Below are positions 1 through 8,889 of a stretch of DNA of 64,000 nucleotides, piece by piece. Source of the DNA: Streptomyces venezuelae (lineage in GTDB: Bacteria; Actinomycetota; Actinomycetes; Streptomycetales; Streptomycetaceae); NCBI RefSeq assembly GCF_008642315.1, contig NZ_CP029192.1, positions 4,960,001-5,024,000 of the forward strand, written 5' to 3'. The stretch's first letter is position 1. Each line of letters begins with the position of its first letter. Made by a program: the position numbers and the translations under genes. Under the pieces are notes generated by a model, which saw nothing but the letters and a program-made list of their open reading frames with translations, had not been told where the DNA came from and did no database searches.

Positions 1-3000
1 GAAGATCGATTCCTCGTCGGCGGTCCATCCGTGCCGTTCGGGACATGCCTCGGCCACCGTGAACCCGAGCTCCCGCAGCCGCTGTGCGGCCCGGGAGCTC
101 GGGATCTCGGCCAGTGCCGCGCTCATGCAGACCTGTGCGGCGGGCAGGGACGACCCGGGTTTGAGCCAGCCGTCCGGGTTGCCGAGCGGGTGCAACAGGG
201 GAAGGTCCTTGCGGAGCACGGCGGTCGCCCCGTGCAGTGGCGCGGTGCAGTAGCCGAGCGATGTCAGGCGGTCGACGGTCTCGGCCGCGGACAGCCCGGT
301 GAGCTCGACCCGCTCGAAGATGTCGGCCGCCGTGAGCTCCTGGGCCGGGTCCTGCCAGTGGAACAACGCGTTGAGACTGAGTACGCCGAAACCGGCGAGC
401 ACGGTGGACGGATTGCCGAACAGCCGACCGGTGGCCAGCGGCCCCCTGACCCAGCCCTCCAGTCTCGTATCCCAGCGGGGGAACATGGTTCCGTGCCGGG
501 CGAGCAGCGCGATGTCCGACGGGCGTGCGCACGGAAGGTCCTCCAGGGCCGATGCGGGCAGCGCGAGCGGCACGCCCAGCCCCGCCCGATACAGCGTCAG
601 GAGACGCCAACGCAGCACCTGCTCCGGAAGATTGAGCAGGAACGAGGCGGTGTGGTGCCGCGCGTTCCCTGGATAGCGACCGGTCACCAGGGGGAGCAGG
701 GTCTCGTCGGGAGGAAAGAAGCCGACCTCCGCGTAGGGCAGCGAGACGTCCCCCAACTGCCAGGGTTGATTGACGCGCTGAGCCTCTTCGGCGACCCGGT
801 CCCCGAAGGAGACGGAATGGTCACAGGCGCGGGCCAGCCACAGCGCGGTGGGCAGCGGTGTTCCCGGCGCGAAGAGGCTGGGCACCGCCGCCGTCATCCG
901 CTGCTCCACGTGGTCCCGGTCGAAGGAGCGGAGGTTCCGCCGATCCACCGTCAGTTCGGGGCGACGCTCCCCGTGCAAGTTGACCAGGGCGCCGTGTGGC
1001 GTGGTCCGGTGCATCAGGTTGTCGGTGCTGGCGTACACGCCGTCCGCCAGGATCCAGCCCCGGCTGTCCACCCACCAAAGGTCGGGGTCGTCCGAGGGGA
1101 AGCAGACGCCGCCTCCCCGCAGGCTGACCCAGCTGCTGGTCAGCTGCAGTTCCATGCCGATCGGCGACGGCTCTCCCGGCCGCCACTCGTGCTGCCGAGA
1201 CCCGTGCTCGGCCGTCGTACGGTACGGCGCGACCCACAGCACCCTCTGCAGCGCGGTCACACACGACACGGGGGCACCGTGCTGGGGCAGGAGCAACCGC
1301 ACCGTGGTGCCCGACACGTCCCCGGGTCCCAGATCCTTGACCCGGAACAGGTTGCCGGGCCCGGCGATCGACACTTGGAGGAGGCGGCCCGGGCGGCCGT
1401 CCCGGCCCATCCGGCAGGTGCGTACGACGATTTCGTCGGCCAGCATGAAGTAGCTCAGCACCCCGATGCCGAAACGCGAGTTGGGGTGCAGCTCGATCTT
1501 CGGGTCGGGCAGTTCCGCCCAGGCCGCCTGCTCCTCGATGTACTCGGGGAGGTCCACGAATCGGGCGCCGCCCTGCGAGAAGACGTTGCTCAGCTCGTCG
1601 ATACCCATCCCGATGCCGTTGTCACGGCACTCCAGGTAGGGACGGTCGTCATCGCCGACCCCCTGGACGAACTCGATCAGCCCCTCCCAGCGGACGGACG
1701 TCCGACCGGTGCGGTGCAGGAACTGCGTACGGCAGTCGGCGTAGCGCACCGCGTCCAAAGCGTTCTGGTACAGCTCCCGGACGGCCAACTCACGTTCACC
1801 GTACAGCTCTTCACCCATCAGCAGCTCTTGGACCCGGTCCTCCGCGAGCTGGAAGCGGATGCCGCTCGACAGCTGATCGGGCGTGTTGTCACCGAGGCGG
1901 ACCCGCGACCCGTCCGCGTACGGCGGCAGCGTCGACAGAGGCGCGAGTGTCGGGTTGTTCGCCTTGTTGATGTCGCGGAGCAGGCCGTCGACGCGCGACG
2001 CGTGCTCGCGCAGGGCGATCTGTACCGCCGGGTGGCCGCACACCGCGTTGAGGGAGCGGCCCGTGCCCGACGTGCGCCAGTCCGAGCTCCGGACCGTCGT
2101 GCGGAGCTCGTCCAGGTTCACGCTGTCCGAGATGCCGAGGTGTTCCACGACGATCTCGGGGAGATCGACGGGGTCCACCGCCATCGCGTACGCCGCCTTC
2201 GTGAGCGCGGCGACCAGCGGCTCGCGCACCTCGTGCTCGTCGGGCGCGCTCGCGGCGACCGTGTCGCTGTCGTGCAGGCCGTCGCCGCGCGCGGTGGCGA
2301 AGGGGGCGGCGCGATGCTCCTGGAGGAAGCGCATCAGCCGTTTCTCGGAGAGGGACTCCGTCACCCAGCGAGGGTGGTCCGAGCCGTTCGCGGGGGCGCC
2401 GACGAGGAGTTTCAGGGACTCCGCCGCGTACACCTCCGGCTGCTGGATCAGCCAGCGGTGGTACAGCCACCAGCGGATCCGCTCCACCGAGCCGTCCGCC
2501 ACCTTGGCCTGCTCCAGGGCGCGCAGCCTGCGCTTGATCCGCGGGAAGCCCTGGGCGAACTTGCGGAAGCGGTCCCGGTCCGGGGCCGGCCCCTTCGTGT
2601 CGTCGGACAGGACGTCGCGGCGACGCTCCGCCTCCTGCGCCCAGAAGGTCTGCTCGACCAGGGGGAGCAGGACGGCGAGTGCGGCCTCGGACGGGGACAG
2701 TTCCACGCCGTCCGCGAGGCGGTGCGTCAGGAAGCCGAGCCTGTCGTGGGTGCGCAGGGCCAGTTCGGAGTCGTGCCACGGGTCGGCGTGGAGCGTGGCC
2801 CACGCCTTCTCGTACGCGGCGGCGAGTCCCGTCGCGAGGGTGCCGCAGAGCTCGTGCAGGGTGTCCCGCGCCGGGCCGGGGCGCGTGCGCTGCCACACCG
2901 GGTGCTGGGCGGTCGACCGGATCCACGGATGGGCCTCGGTGTGCCGGTCGGGGCCGGGGAGGAGGGGGAAGTCCTGCTCACCGGGGGGCAGTTCGGAGAC

Positions 3001-3741
3001 CACGCTGATCTGCTGCGGGGCGCGGGACGGCCGCTTGTAGGCGCGGTGCAGGGCGGTGACGCGGGTCTGGGCCTCCTGGAAGAACTCTTGCAGCCGCATC
3101 GCGTGCGGGTTCTTCTCGATCACGTCGCCGACGGCCCGCGTGAAGAGGCTGAAGGACTCGCCGGGTGCGATGCCGGTGTCGGAGTCGGGCGCGGCGACCT
3201 CCGACTCCCGGACGAACAGCGCTTTCTGTGCCGCCGAGCATCCGTATACGTACGCCACCTTGCGCCGCAGCGACGCGGCGATCGCCCGGCGGGTCCAGCT
3301 CTGCATGCCGGGCGGGCCCGCCTTCGCGTCCCGTTGGACGCCCTCACGGCAGGCGTCGACGAGGAAGACGACGTGGCTCGCGGGGGACTCCTCCAACTCC
3401 CTGCGCCAGTCGATCTCGACGCACGCGTCGGAGAACGGCTCGACCGCGTAGGTCGCGTCCTCGGGGACCAGGTAGTCCCTGCCCTCGAAGTGGAATCCGT
3501 GTCCGCTGAGCACGATCCACAGCGTGTCGTCCGGCCGGGCGTCCCGCAGGAACGCGCGGGCCTGGGCGTGGACGACGCTGGGGATGATGCCCCGCTTGCT
3601 CTCGACGATCTCCGCCGACCGGAAGCCGCGGTCGGTGAGGACATCGCGCAGCCGCGCCAGGTCGTCCTGGATGAACGGCAGGCTGTCGAGGAGCGGCTCG
3701 TCGTAGTCGCTCGCCCCGATCAGCAGGGCCTTGTGCGCCAC
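1..3741 (-). CDS. Caspase-like protease / iHD-CE / Hsp90-like ATPase fusion (3' end cut off)
   Basis: At least 1247 codons, running off the left edge. The start is a GTG, 10 bp after the stop of the small upstream gene. Residues 1 to about 240 are a peptidase C14 (caspase-like) domain: the N-terminus reads ALLIGASDYD, the catalytic His is H81 in SGHG and the catalytic Cys is C131 in DACREG. A helical middle section (about 250-640) follows; it resembles the degenerate HD-type linker (iHD-CE) described in such fusions. A GHKL/Hsp90-type ATPase begins near residue 650, with ELYQNALDA (N660), DNGIGM (D707) and a later RFGIGVLS glycine motif. Proteins of this architecture were predicted by Aravind and co-workers to be NTP-dependent conflict effectors, where the ATPase holds the protease inactive until invasion is sensed; that role is inference here. 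The stop and any C-terminal domain lie outside the window. Confidence 0.85.
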   Translation of the reverse strand, partial: MAHKALLIGASDYDEPLLDSLPFIQDDLARLRDVLTDRGFRSAEIVESKRGIIPSVVHAQARAFLRDARPDDTLWIVLSGHGFHFEGRDYLVPEDATYAVEPFSDACVEIDWRRELEESPASHVVFLVDACREGVQRDAKAGPPGMQSWTRRAIAASLRRKVAYVYGCSAAQKALFVRESEVAAPDSDTGIAPGESFSLFTRAVGDVIEKNPHAMRLQEFFQEAQTRVTALHRAYKRPSRAPQQISVVSELPPGEQDFPLLPGPDRHTEAHPWIRSTAQHPVWQRTRPGPARDTLHELCGTLATGLAAAYEKAWATLHADPWHDSELALRTHDRLGFLTHRLADGVELSPSEAALAVLLPLVEQTFWAQEAERRRDVLSDDTKGPAPDRDRFRKFAQGFPRIKRRLRALEQAKVADGSVERIRWWLYHRWLIQQPEVYAAESLKLLVGAPANGSDHPRWVTESLSEKRLMRFLQEHRAAPFATARGDGLHDSDTVAASAPDEHEVREPLVAALTKAAYAMAVDPVDLPEIVVEHLGISDSVNLDELRTTVRSSDWRTSGTGRSLNAVCGHPAVQIALREHASRVDGLLRDINKANNPTLAPLSTLPPYADGSRVRLGDNTPDQLSSGIRFQLAEDRVQELLMGEELYGERELAVRELYQNALDAVRYADCRTQFLHRTGRTSVRWEGLIEFVQGVGDDDRPYLECRDNGIGMGIDELSNVFSQGGARFVDLPEYIEEQAAWAELPDPKIELHPNSRFGIGVLSYFMLADEIVVRTCRMGRDGRPGRLLQVSIAGPGNLFRVKDLGPGDVSGTTVRLLLPQHGAPVSCVTALQRVLWVAPYRTTAEHGSRQHEWRPGEPSPIGMELQLTSSWVSLRGGGVCFPSDDPDLWWVDSRGWILADGVYASTDNLMHRTTPHGALVNLHGERRPELTVDRRNLRSFDRDHVEQRMTAAVPSLFAPGTPLPTALWLARACDHSVSFGDRVAEEAQRVNQPWQLGDVSLPYAEVGFFPPDETLLPLVTGRYPGNARHHTASFLLNLPEQVLRWRLLTLYRAGLGVPLALPASALEDLPCARPSDIALLARHGTMFPRWDTRLEGWVRGPLATGRLFGNPSTVLAGFGVLSLNALFHWQDPAQELTAADIFERVELTGLSAAETVDRLTSLGYCTAPLHGATAVLRKDLPLLHPLGNPDGWLKPGSSLPAAQVCMSAALAEIPSSRAAQRLRELGFTVAEACPERHGWTADEESIF

Positions 3742-3751
3742 CGTCGCGCGC

Positions 3752-4120
3752 TCAGGCCGTCGGACGCTTGAACGTCAGGGTCAGGCCCCTGGTCCCCTGC
3801 ACCTGTCCGGTGCCGATGAGCTGGATGGAGCCGCTCGCGGTCACCTGGAACGACAGCTGCGCCTCGGCGAAGGCGAGCGTGTCGTCCCGGTCCGCGACCT
3901 CCTTGAAGACCTTCTGCAACGCGTCGACCGTCTCGGCGAGGTTCTTGCGGAGCGGGCCGAGCGGGACGGAGCGGAGCACGGAGTCGCCGTCCCGGCTGAA
4001 GAGGCCCTTGGTGTCGGCGCCCGGTCCTTCGAGGTCCGTGTCCTCGTCGGTGGCCTCGACCCAGAAGGTCAGGGACTGGCCCTCGATCCGGTCCGTCGCG
4101 TCGTCGTTCGCCGTCGTCAT
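3752..4120 (-). CDS. Small Pepco/Trypco-type partner of the caspase-Hsp90 protein
   Basis: 122 aa, no signal peptide or membrane segment. The first half is acidic (FWVEATDEDTD). The middle is an amphipathic helix (LRKNLAETVDALQKVFKEV), followed by a beta-rich end containing AQLSFQVTASGSIQLIG. This resembles the small constant domains (Pepco, Trypco, EACC families) that sit next to caspase or trypsin effectors in actinobacterial conflict systems. The gene ends 10 bp before the caspase gene on the same strand, so the two are almost certainly one operon. ATG start with a G-rich upstream stretch (GGGGTGGGG). The name Pepco is from resemblance only; an adaptor or sensor role is inferred. Confidence 0.75.
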   Translation of the reverse strand: MTTANDDATDRIEGQSLTFWVEATDEDTDLEGPGADTKGLFSRDGDSVLRSVPLGPLRKNLAETVDALQKVFKEVADRDDTLAFAEAQLSFQVTASGSIQLIGTGQVQGTRGLTLTFKRPTA

Positions 4121-4141
4121 GCCGCCCCACCCCTGGTCCGT

Positions 4142-4173
4142 GGACCCCGGGACCTCCCTGATCGCCGGGGTCC
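4142..4173 (-). terminator. Hairpin after the MFS gene
   Basis: Perfect 9-bp inverted repeat GGACCCCGG / CCGGGGTCC with a 14-nt loop, just downstream of the MFS stop codon and upstream of the Pepco-like gene on the same strand. It likely ends the MFS transcript and separates it from the conflict operon. Confidence 0.6.
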
Positions 4174-4180
4174 GTCAACT

Positions 4181-5485
4181 TTAGTTCCAGGAGGGGCTTT
4201 TGGTGACCTCCTCGGCCGGGTCCACGGAGGTTGCCGAGGAGGTCGTGACGACGCGGCTCGGAGCCCTGCGGTGCAGGCGGAGGGAGACGGCCACCGCTGC
4301 TATCGCCGTTGCCGTCATCGCCGCTCCCGCCCACGCCGTCGCCTCGTAGCCGAGTTTCAGGTCGATCACCGTGCCGCCCAGCCACGGGCCGCCCGTGTTG
4401 CCGAGGTTGAACGCGGCTGTCGTGGTCGCGCCCGCCAGGGTCGGGGCGGCTCCGGCCACGTTGAACATGCGGGCGTTGAGCGCCGGGGCCGTGTAGAACG
4501 CGGAGACGCCGATGAGGAAGGAGAGGGTGATCGCGGCGGCGGGGGTCGCCGCGAACAGGGCCAGGGAGACGAGGAAGACCGTGGATGCGGCGATGCCGGT
4601 CAGGAGGACGCCGAAGAGGTGGGCGTCCGCCACGCGGCCGCCGATCGTCGTGCCGACGAGCGCGCCGACGCCGAAGAGGCCGAGGACCGAGGGGACCCAG
4701 CTCTCGGAGAGGCCGGACACGTCCGTGAGGAGCGGGGAGAGGTACGAGAACGCGCAGAAGACGCCGCCCGCGGCGAGAGCGGTGATCGCGATCGACAGCC
4801 AGACCTGGCGGTCCGCGTAGATCGACAGTTCCTTCTTCAGGCGGGGCTTCTCGGTGGGGAGCGGGATACGGGGGATGAGGGTGACGACACCGACGAGTGC
4901 GACGGCGGACGCGGCGCCGACCGCCCAGAACGCGGAGCGCCAGCCGAGGTGCTCGCCGAGGAACGCGCCCGCGGGGACGCCGAGCACGTTCGCTATGGAC
5001 AGGCCGCCGATCATGACCGCCATGGCGCGGGCCCGCTGGTTGAACTCGACCATCGCGATGGCGACGGCCGCGCCGACCGCCCAGAACCCGGCACAGGCGA
5101 GCGCGCTGATGACGCGGGACGCGAAGAGGATCTCGTAGGTGGGGGCGAGCGCGCCTGCCACCTGGCCCAGGCCGAAGACCGTGATCAGGGTGATGAGCGT
5201 GGTGCGGCGGGGGAGGCGGAGGGTCGCCACGGCGAGGAGGGGCGCGCCGATGACCATGCCGATGGCGAAGGCGGAGATGAGGAGGCCGGCGCGGGGGATG
5301 GAGACGTTCATGTCGTCGGCGATGGGCGGGAGGAGCCCGGAGAGCATGAATTCGCTGGTGCCGAGCGCGAAGACGGCCAGGCCGAGCATGTAGACGGCGA
5401 CGGGCATGCGGGCGGCTGCGCCGGGCTTGGGTGGGGGGACGGAGTTCGGCATAACAGGAGTGAACGTTGAGGTGGGAACCGTCAT
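4181..5485 (-). CDS. MFS drug efflux transporter, Cmx/CmrA-like
   Basis: About 434 aa with twelve hydrophobic segments. The first helix reads VYMLGLAVFALGTSEFMLSG, a hallmark of the DHA1 group that includes the chloramphenicol exporters Cmx/CmrA and sugar efflux proteins; GTSEF is strongly conserved there. It is a proton-driven exporter of the cytoplasmic membrane; the substrate is not readable from sequence. The start is uncertain: ATG at 5485 is used, but ATG at 5452 is also good, and neither has a clear ribosome site. The open frame extends to 5605 but would cross a dispersed palindromic repeat, so the long form is unlikely. A hairpin terminator follows the stop. Confidence 0.85.
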   Translation of the reverse strand: MTVPTSTFTPVMPNSVPPPKPGAAARMPVAVYMLGLAVFALGTSEFMLSGLLPPIADDMNVSIPRAGLLISAFAIGMVIGAPLLAVATLRLPRRTTLITLITVFGLGQVAGALAPTYEILFASRVISALACAGFWAVGAAVAIAMVEFNQRARAMAVMIGGLSIANVLGVPAGAFLGEHLGWRSAFWAVGAASAVALVGVVTLIPRIPLPTEKPRLKKELSIYADRQVWLSIAITALAAGGVFCAFSYLSPLLTDVSGLSESWVPSVLGLFGVGALVGTTIGGRVADAHLFGVLLTGIAASTVFLVSLALFAATPAAAITLSFLIGVSAFYTAPALNARMFNVAGAAPTLAGATTTAAFNLGNTGGPWLGGTVIDLKLGYEATAWAGAAMTATAIAAVAVSLRLHRRAPSRVVTTSSATSVDPAEEVTKSPSWN

Positions 5486-5510
5486 TCCCTGGAGGGGGCT
5501 GCCCTTGCTT

Positions 5511-5571
5511 CGCTGGGCGGTGCGGGGCAAACGGGTGGGCGGGTGGGAAGTATCCGCCGCGAAGCGGCGGG
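5511..5571 (-). repeat. Dispersed palindromic repeat (single copy)
   Basis: A single copy, in opposite orientation, of the roughly 60-bp unit that is tandemly repeated at 33873-34135: a CCGCCGCGAAGCGGCGG palindrome next to a CCCACC-rich tract, CGTTTGCCC and a GCACCG segment. It lies between two genes on the minus strand, upstream of the MFS gene. Confidence 0.7.
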
Positions 5572-5579
5572 CTTGGCGG

Positions 5580-6656
5580 TTACGCCCGGTGCAGCCCGTA
5601 AGCACGATGTGGGGTGCGGTCCGGCAGGCGGGAGAAGCCCGCGCCCGTGGCCACCTTCTGGGACGCCGTGTTCTCGGGGGTGGTGAGGGCCAGGAGGGAC
5701 CGGACCTCGGGGTGCGTGAGGGCCCACGCGGAGAGCGCCCGGAGGGCCGTCGTCGCGTAGCCGTTGCCGCGCGCCTGCTCCACCAGGTCGTAGCCGACCT
5801 CGACGCACCCGTTGTCGTCCGGCGGCCCGTGGAAGCCCATGCCGCCGACGGCCAGCTCGTCCGCGGTGCGGACCACGGCGTACATGCCCCACCCGGGCCG
5901 GTGCACCCCGGCGACGTACGACTTGAACAGCTGGCCCGCGGCCCCCCGCGTACCGCCGAAGGGCGCGCCGCCGAGCCACGTGAGTCCGCCCGTGCCGCCC
6001 TCGGCGAGGTCCGCCGCCGCCGCGGGGGTGACCTCGCGCAGGGAGAGCTCGCCCGCGGGCAGTGCGTGCGGGTTGTGCCAGCGCCATTGCGTGACGCGCG
6101 CGCGGCCCGGCAGGTCGCCGCGGCCCGTGGCCCACAGCAGCGTCGTCCAGGGCGTGCCGCCCGCGGGCGTCGGCGGGACGTGCGGGAAGAGGTGGGACAG
6201 GACCGCCTCGGCGAGAGGGGCGGGCGGCTCCGTGTCCACGTCCAGAGCGTGCGCGATGTCGTACGTGTGGAGCAGGAGCTCCGTCACGCCCATCGCCGCG
6301 AAGCCCGACGCGTCCGCGCCGCCCGACGGGTAGGAGTGGTAGGCGCGGACACCGCGCGGTGTCGTGCGGACCACCGCGGAGAGCAGGCCGGCGGCCGCCT
6401 CGATCGCGTGGATCGCCCCCTCGGGGCCCGTGCCCTCGTCGAGGGCGCTGTCGAGGGGCACCCAGCCGTCGGTGGCGCGGCCCGTCAGCTGGCACGCGTA
6501 CGCGGCGAGTACGCCCGCGATGTGCTCGGACGTCTCCAGGCCGCTCCAGTCGAGCCCGCCCGCCTTCCCGCTCCAGTCGCGGTCCGCCGCCGCGCGCAGT
6601 ACCGCGGCCGCGTGCGCGACGGCCTCGTCGATCTGGTCCCCACCCATGTGCAACAT
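5580..6656 (-). CDS. Fused mycothiol-dependent maleylpyruvate isomerase-like and GNAT acetyltransferase
   Basis: 358 aa. The N-terminal half (about 1-200) has the DinB-like four-helix fold of mycothiol-dependent isomerases: HIAGVLAAYACQLTGRA, then a conserved TELLLHTYDIAHALD metal-binding helix. The C-terminal half (about 205-355) is a GNAT N-acetyltransferase with LVEQARGNGYATTALRAL (acetyl-CoA loop) and TTPENTASQKVATGAGF. The ATG at 6656 is chosen because a TACTGT hexamer lies 7 nt upstream (6664-6669), fitting a leaderless transcript; ATG 6647 is the alternative. The fusion suggests acetylation of a small molecule recognised by the isomerase-like half, but no substrate can be named. The HD gene ends 26 bp upstream. 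Confidence 0.8.
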   Translation of the reverse strand: MLHMGGDQIDEAVAHAAAVLRAAADRDWSGKAGGLDWSGLETSEHIAGVLAAYACQLTGRATDGWVPLDSALDEGTGPEGAIHAIEAAAGLLSAVVRTTPRGVRAYHSYPSGGADASGFAAMGVTELLLHTYDIAHALDVDTEPPAPLAEAVLSHLFPHVPPTPAGGTPWTTLLWATGRGDLPGRARVTQWRWHNPHALPAGELSLREVTPAAAADLAEGGTGGLTWLGGAPFGGTRGAAGQLFKSYVAGVHRPGWGMYAVVRTADELAVGGMGFHGPPDDNGCVEVGYDLVEQARGNGYATTALRALSAWALTHPEVRSLLALTTPENTASQKVATGAGFSRLPDRTPHRAYGLHRA

Positions 6657-6682
6657 GAGGGAGACAGTACGTACGAGCGTGG

Positions 6683-7327
6683 TCAGGGCGACAGGAGTTT
6701 TAGTTCCGTCGCCAGGTTCTCGCGCGCCGGGGTCTCCCAGTTCGACGTCCCGTACGGGGTGCGGAACAGGCGGGGCAGCGAGATGAGCTGCCGCAGGACC
6801 TCCGCCCTGCCCTGCCGGAACGCCTCGTCCGGCACGAACGCGTACTCCTCGCGGATCGCCGCCGCGTACGCCGCGTACGTGTCCGAGGGCGCCGCGAGGA
6901 TCGCCAGGTCGGCGTCGCACAGCGTCTCGCCGTTGGTGTCGCCCTCGGCGGGGTCGTGCGTGACGGTGAGCCGGACCAGACGGGCGACCTCCGCCGTCCT
7001 TTCCTCCGTCAGGCCCGCCTCGGGCAGCGCCCGTTCGGCCAGGCGGGCGGAGCGCTCCTCGTTCTCGGAGCGGTCGGGCGCGTACACCGCGTCGTGGAAC
7101 CAGGCTGCCAGGCGTACGAGTTCGGGGTTCTCGGCGTGCTCTTCGAGTACGTCGATGTGGTCCAGGACCGCCGCCAGGTGCTCGGTGGTGTGGTAGCGGC
7201 GCTGCGGCTCGGCCCAGCGGGCGAGGAGGCGCTCCGCGTAGGGGGCGGGGTCGGCGCCGGACGCGCCTCCGCTCGCGCGGAGCAGGGTCGCGGCCCAGCG
7301 GGCGTGGAGGTCCTTGTCGTCGGCCAT
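6683..7327 (-). CDS. HD-domain phosphohydrolase-like protein
   Basis: 214 aa cytoplasmic protein of the predicted metal-dependent HD hydrolase family (COG4339 type). Metal ligands are visible in RRYHTTEHLAAVLDH and AAWFHDAVY, with a later LTVTHDP and LCDADLAILA, in the expected order H...HD...D. The family's substrate is unknown; hydrolysis of a phosphate ester or nucleotide is assumed from the fold. The start is ATG 7327: TAGGGT sits 7 nt upstream (7335-7340), a leaderless promoter signature. It is divergent from the next gene, with an 79-bp shared promoter region. Confidence 0.85.
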   Translation of the reverse strand: MADDKDLHARWAATLLRASGGASGADPAPYAERLLARWAEPQRRYHTTEHLAAVLDHIDVLEEHAENPELVRLAAWFHDAVYAPDRSENEERSARLAERALPEAGLTEERTAEVARLVRLTVTHDPAEGDTNGETLCDADLAILAAPSDTYAAYAAAIREEYAFVPDEAFRQGRAEVLRQLISLPRLFRTPYGTSNWETPARENLATELKLLSP

Positions 7328-7406
7328 GCAGCCGACCCTAGCCCGACGACCCCGGCCGGACCGTCGTGCCGTTGCCATGCGTGGCCGTAAGCGGTTGGCT
7401 GCCGCC

Positions 7407-8084
7407 ATGACCGCCATAGACGAGACCACATACGACCCCGAGCGCGCGGGACGGCTCCTGCGCGCCGAATGCGACGCCCTCGTACCGCTGTTGCGGGCCG
7501 CGCCCGACGACGCGTACGCGATCCGCACCTGCTGCCCCGGCTGGACCGTGCGGCACGTCATCGCCCACTGCGGTTCGGCGCTGATGCGCGTCGTGGAGGG
7601 CCGATTCGAGGAGGGCGTGTTCTCGCCCGAGTGCAACGAACGCGACATCGCCGAGCGTGCCGGCTGGTCGCACGCCCGTGTCGTGGACGAGCTGGAGCAC
7701 GCCATGACGGAGGCCGGGCCCGTCCTCGCTGCCGCCAAGGGGTATCTGGACGGCGTCGCGCTGGGGGAGTGGGTGCACGCCGGTGACGTACGCGAGGCGT
7801 GGGGGAAGCCGGGTGCGTACGGGGGTGACGGGCTCGACGACGCGCTGGCGCTGCTCGAACAGTTCAGCAGGTCGGCGCATGCCGCGTCGCCGCTGCCGCT
7901 CCACGCGGACCTGGACGGCAGGGACGAGCCGCTGACCCTGGGCCCCGCCGACGGCAAGCGCCCGCCCGCCCGCTACATCGGGGACGCCCCGACGCTGATC
8001 CGGCTGATCGCGGGGCGCCCGCTGGCCGGTACGCGGTACGAGCTGGCGGGCGCCACCGAGAAGGAGTTGGCGCTGTTCGGCTGA
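7407..8084 (+). CDS. Maleylpyruvate isomerase family mycothiol-dependent enzyme (TIGR03083-like)
   Basis: 225 aa. The N-terminal DinB-like domain shows [18 protein letters not shown], where the His residues of the metal site belong, and [14 protein letters not shown] supplies the third ligand. The C-terminal part is the usual small sterol-carrier-like tail ([11 protein letters not shown]). Family members use mycothiol as cofactor or bind it; the actual reaction is not established for this branch. ATG 7407 is chosen as the start at the conserved N-terminus; upstream in-frame ATGs exist at 7377 and 7314 but enter the divergent HD gene's promoter. The gene is followed by the G-rich minisatellite. 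Confidence 0.85.
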   Translation: MTAIDETTYDPERAGRLLRAECDALVPLLRAAPDDAYAIRTCCPGWTVRHVIAHCGSALMRVVEGRFEEGVFSPECNERDIAERAGWSHARVVDELEHAMTEAGPVLAAAKGYLDGVALGEWVHAGDVREAWGKPGAYGGDGLDDALALLEQFSRSAHAASPLPLHADLDGRDEPLTLGPADGKRPPARYIGDAPTLIRLIAGRPLAGTRYELAGATEKELALFG

Positions 8085-8092
8085 GGAAAGCC

Positions 8093-8852
8093 AGGGGGAG
8101 CCGGGCGGCCGGGGAGGCCGGGGCGGCTGGGGCGGCTGGGGCGGCTGGGGCGGCTGGGGTGGCCGGGGTGGCCGGGGTGGCTGGGATGGCTGGGGCAGCC
8201 CGGGCAGCCCGGGCAGCCGGGGCGGCCAGGGGCAGCTGGGGTGGCCAGGGTGGTCGGGTGTCCGGGGGGCCAGGGAAGCCGGGGTGGCCAGGGAGGCCGG
8301 GGCGGCCGGGGCAGCCGGGGCGGCCAGGGAGGCCGGGGAAGCCGGGGTGGCCAGGGAGGCCGGGGCGGCCGGGGCAGCCGGGGCGGCCAGGGAGGCCGGG
8401 GAAGCCGGGGTGGCCAGGGAGGCCGGGCGTCCGGGGAGGCCGGGGCAGCCGGGACGGCCAGGGAGGCCGGGGCGGCCGGGGTGGCCAGGGTGGTCGGGTG
8501 TCCGGGGAGGCCGGGGGGCCAGGGAAGCCGGGGTGGCCAGGGAGGCCGGGGGGCCAGGGAAGCCGGGGTGGCCAGGGAGGCCGGGGGCCAGGGAAGCCGG
8601 GGCGGCCGGGGCAGCCGGGGCGGCCAGGGAGGCCGGGGAAGCCGGGGCGGCCAGGGAGGCCGGGGCAGCCGGGGTGGCCGGGCGGCCAGGGCGGCTGGGG
8701 TGGCCAGGGAGGCCGTGCGGCCAGGGCGGCTGGGGTGGCCAGGGGAAGCCGGGGTGGCCAGGGTGGCCGGGACGGCCAGGGTGGTCGGGTGTCCGGGGAG
8801 GCCGGGCGGCCAGGGAGGCCGGGGTGGTCGGGCAGGCAGGGCGGCCAAGGGG
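8093..8852 (+). repeat. G-rich 9-bp minisatellite between convergent genes
   Basis: About 760 bp built almost entirely of a 9-bp unit of the form GCCGGGGNG / GCCAGGGNG, with strong G/C strand asymmetry (G on the plus strand). A 63-bp higher-order unit (seven 9-mers) starts at 8275, repeats exactly at 8338 and begins again at 8401. The GGGG runs every 9 nt with 5-nt spacers match the pattern for tandem G-quadruplexes. The tract fills the gap between a plus-strand gene ending at 8084 and a minus-strand gene ending at 8890. Frames through it spell collagen-like Gly-Xaa-Pro or Pro-rich peptides, but these are by-products of the repeat. Confidence 0.9.
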
Positions 8853-8889
8853 GCGTCGGCGGTGGCGTTCGGTCGGCTCGGTTCGGGTC

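Noticed and set aside
31..3771. 1246-codon open frame on the plus strand
   Set aside because: It is exactly codon-aligned and antisense to the caspase-Hsp90 gene, has no recognisable protein motif and reflects GC-rich third positions.
3731..5470. 579-codon plus-strand frame rich in Asp/Gly/Arg
   Set aside because: Antisense shadow across the MFS gene; composition is that of reversed membrane-protein codons.
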